Assembly (NCBI GenBank): GCA_018402765.1
Contig: JAGYIE010000001.1
Span: forward strand, 496,001-560,000
Reading direction: 5' to 3'
Length of the DNA stretch: 64,000 nt
From: Vicingaceae bacterium
Lineage (GTDB): Bacteria; Bacteroidota; Bacteroidia; Flavobacteriales_E; Vicingaceae
How positions within the stretch are numbered: the first letter of the stretch is position 1; each line of letters begins with the position of its first letter. The notes beneath the pieces are model-generated. The model saw only the letters and a program-made list of their open reading frames with translations, searched no databases and was not told the DNA's origin. The position numbers and the translations under genes were made by a program. This document shows positions 63,965 to 64,000 of this stretch, in pieces.

Positions 63965-64000
63965 CTATTCTTCATCAGGCCCTGGACGATACTTTAGTTG
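63965..64000 (-). CDS. C-terminal tail of a further gene (partial)
   Basis: The minus strand reads ...QLKYRPGPDEE then TAG (63965-63967), running off the right edge. The stop lies 3 bases before the Gre-like start, the tight spacing of an operon. No family can be named from 11 residues. Confidence 0.4.
   Translation of the reverse strand, partial: QLKYRPGPDEE

Overview
This is an AT-rich chromosomal window from a member of the Bacteroidota, most likely Flavobacteriales or a close relative; I cannot place it more finely. The signs are: a full Bat (Bacteroides aerotolerance) operon; a secreted protein with a type IX secretion (T9SS type A) C-terminal sorting domain; families typical of the phylum (DUF3050, DUF4199, lipoproteins with short lipoboxes); and repeated copies of the Bacteroidota -7 promoter element TAnnTTTG just upstream of genes. 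I see no rRNA, tRNA, CRISPR array, intact insertion sequence or prophage.

Layout. 0-5 kb: a membrane protein of the polysaccharide-polymerase kind running off the left edge, then pckA, a GAF-domain histidine kinase and a GNAT acetyltransferase. 5.3-14.5 kb: moxR, a DUF58 protein, a BatD-like membrane protein, batA, batB, batC, batD and batE with 1-4 bp overlaps, followed by a ChaN-like protein. 14.5-17.5 kb: an AraC regulator divergent from an aldehyde dehydrogenase and a DUF779 gene, with a 21-bp-spaced direct repeat between the divergent genes. 17.5-24 kb: a nucleoid-associated protein, a MORN-repeat protein, and a phosphorelay pair (hybrid kinase and LytTR regulator). 23.2-26.1 kb: an operon of an Nramp-like transporter, a DinB-like protein, CsaA and a metallo-beta-lactamase-fold hydrolase. 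26.2-28.9 kb: small genes, a DnaQ-type exonuclease, and a patch with decayed material (REP-like repeat, probable Fic remnant, another remnant).

29-35 kb: an acyltransferase and an efflux operon (TetR, ABC, HlyD, TolC) whose ABC subunit lacks most catalytic motifs. 35.2-41.4 kb: an SDR oxidoreductase, beta-carbonic anhydrase, a DUF3050 protein, aroB-aroA, a phosphodiesterase, a SRPBCC pseudogene fragment and a DUF4199 protein. 41.4-49.7 kb: a formyltransferase/beta-propeller fusion with a glycosyltransferase, a lipoprotein hydrolase, DUF1697, RluF, a B12-binding radical SAM protein, and a lipoprotein next to a secreted LEA-like protein. 50-56.5 kb: DUF202, an SLC13-type transporter with RCK domains, RhlE, a YjbR protein, an MFS transporter and a Cys-cluster protein. 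56.7-64 kb: an envelope cluster (PASTA protein, T9SS cargo, RluD, divergent ddl), a glycosyltransferase, a GreA-like factor and the tail of one more gene.

Most of the window is ordinary chromosome, and I found no convincing multi-gene novel system. The items that deserve a second look are single proteins with altered motifs (ABC ATPase, Nramp homologue, formyltransferase fusion, DUF3050 metal-site candidate), the AraC operator, and three decayed genes that conventional annotation would leave blank.
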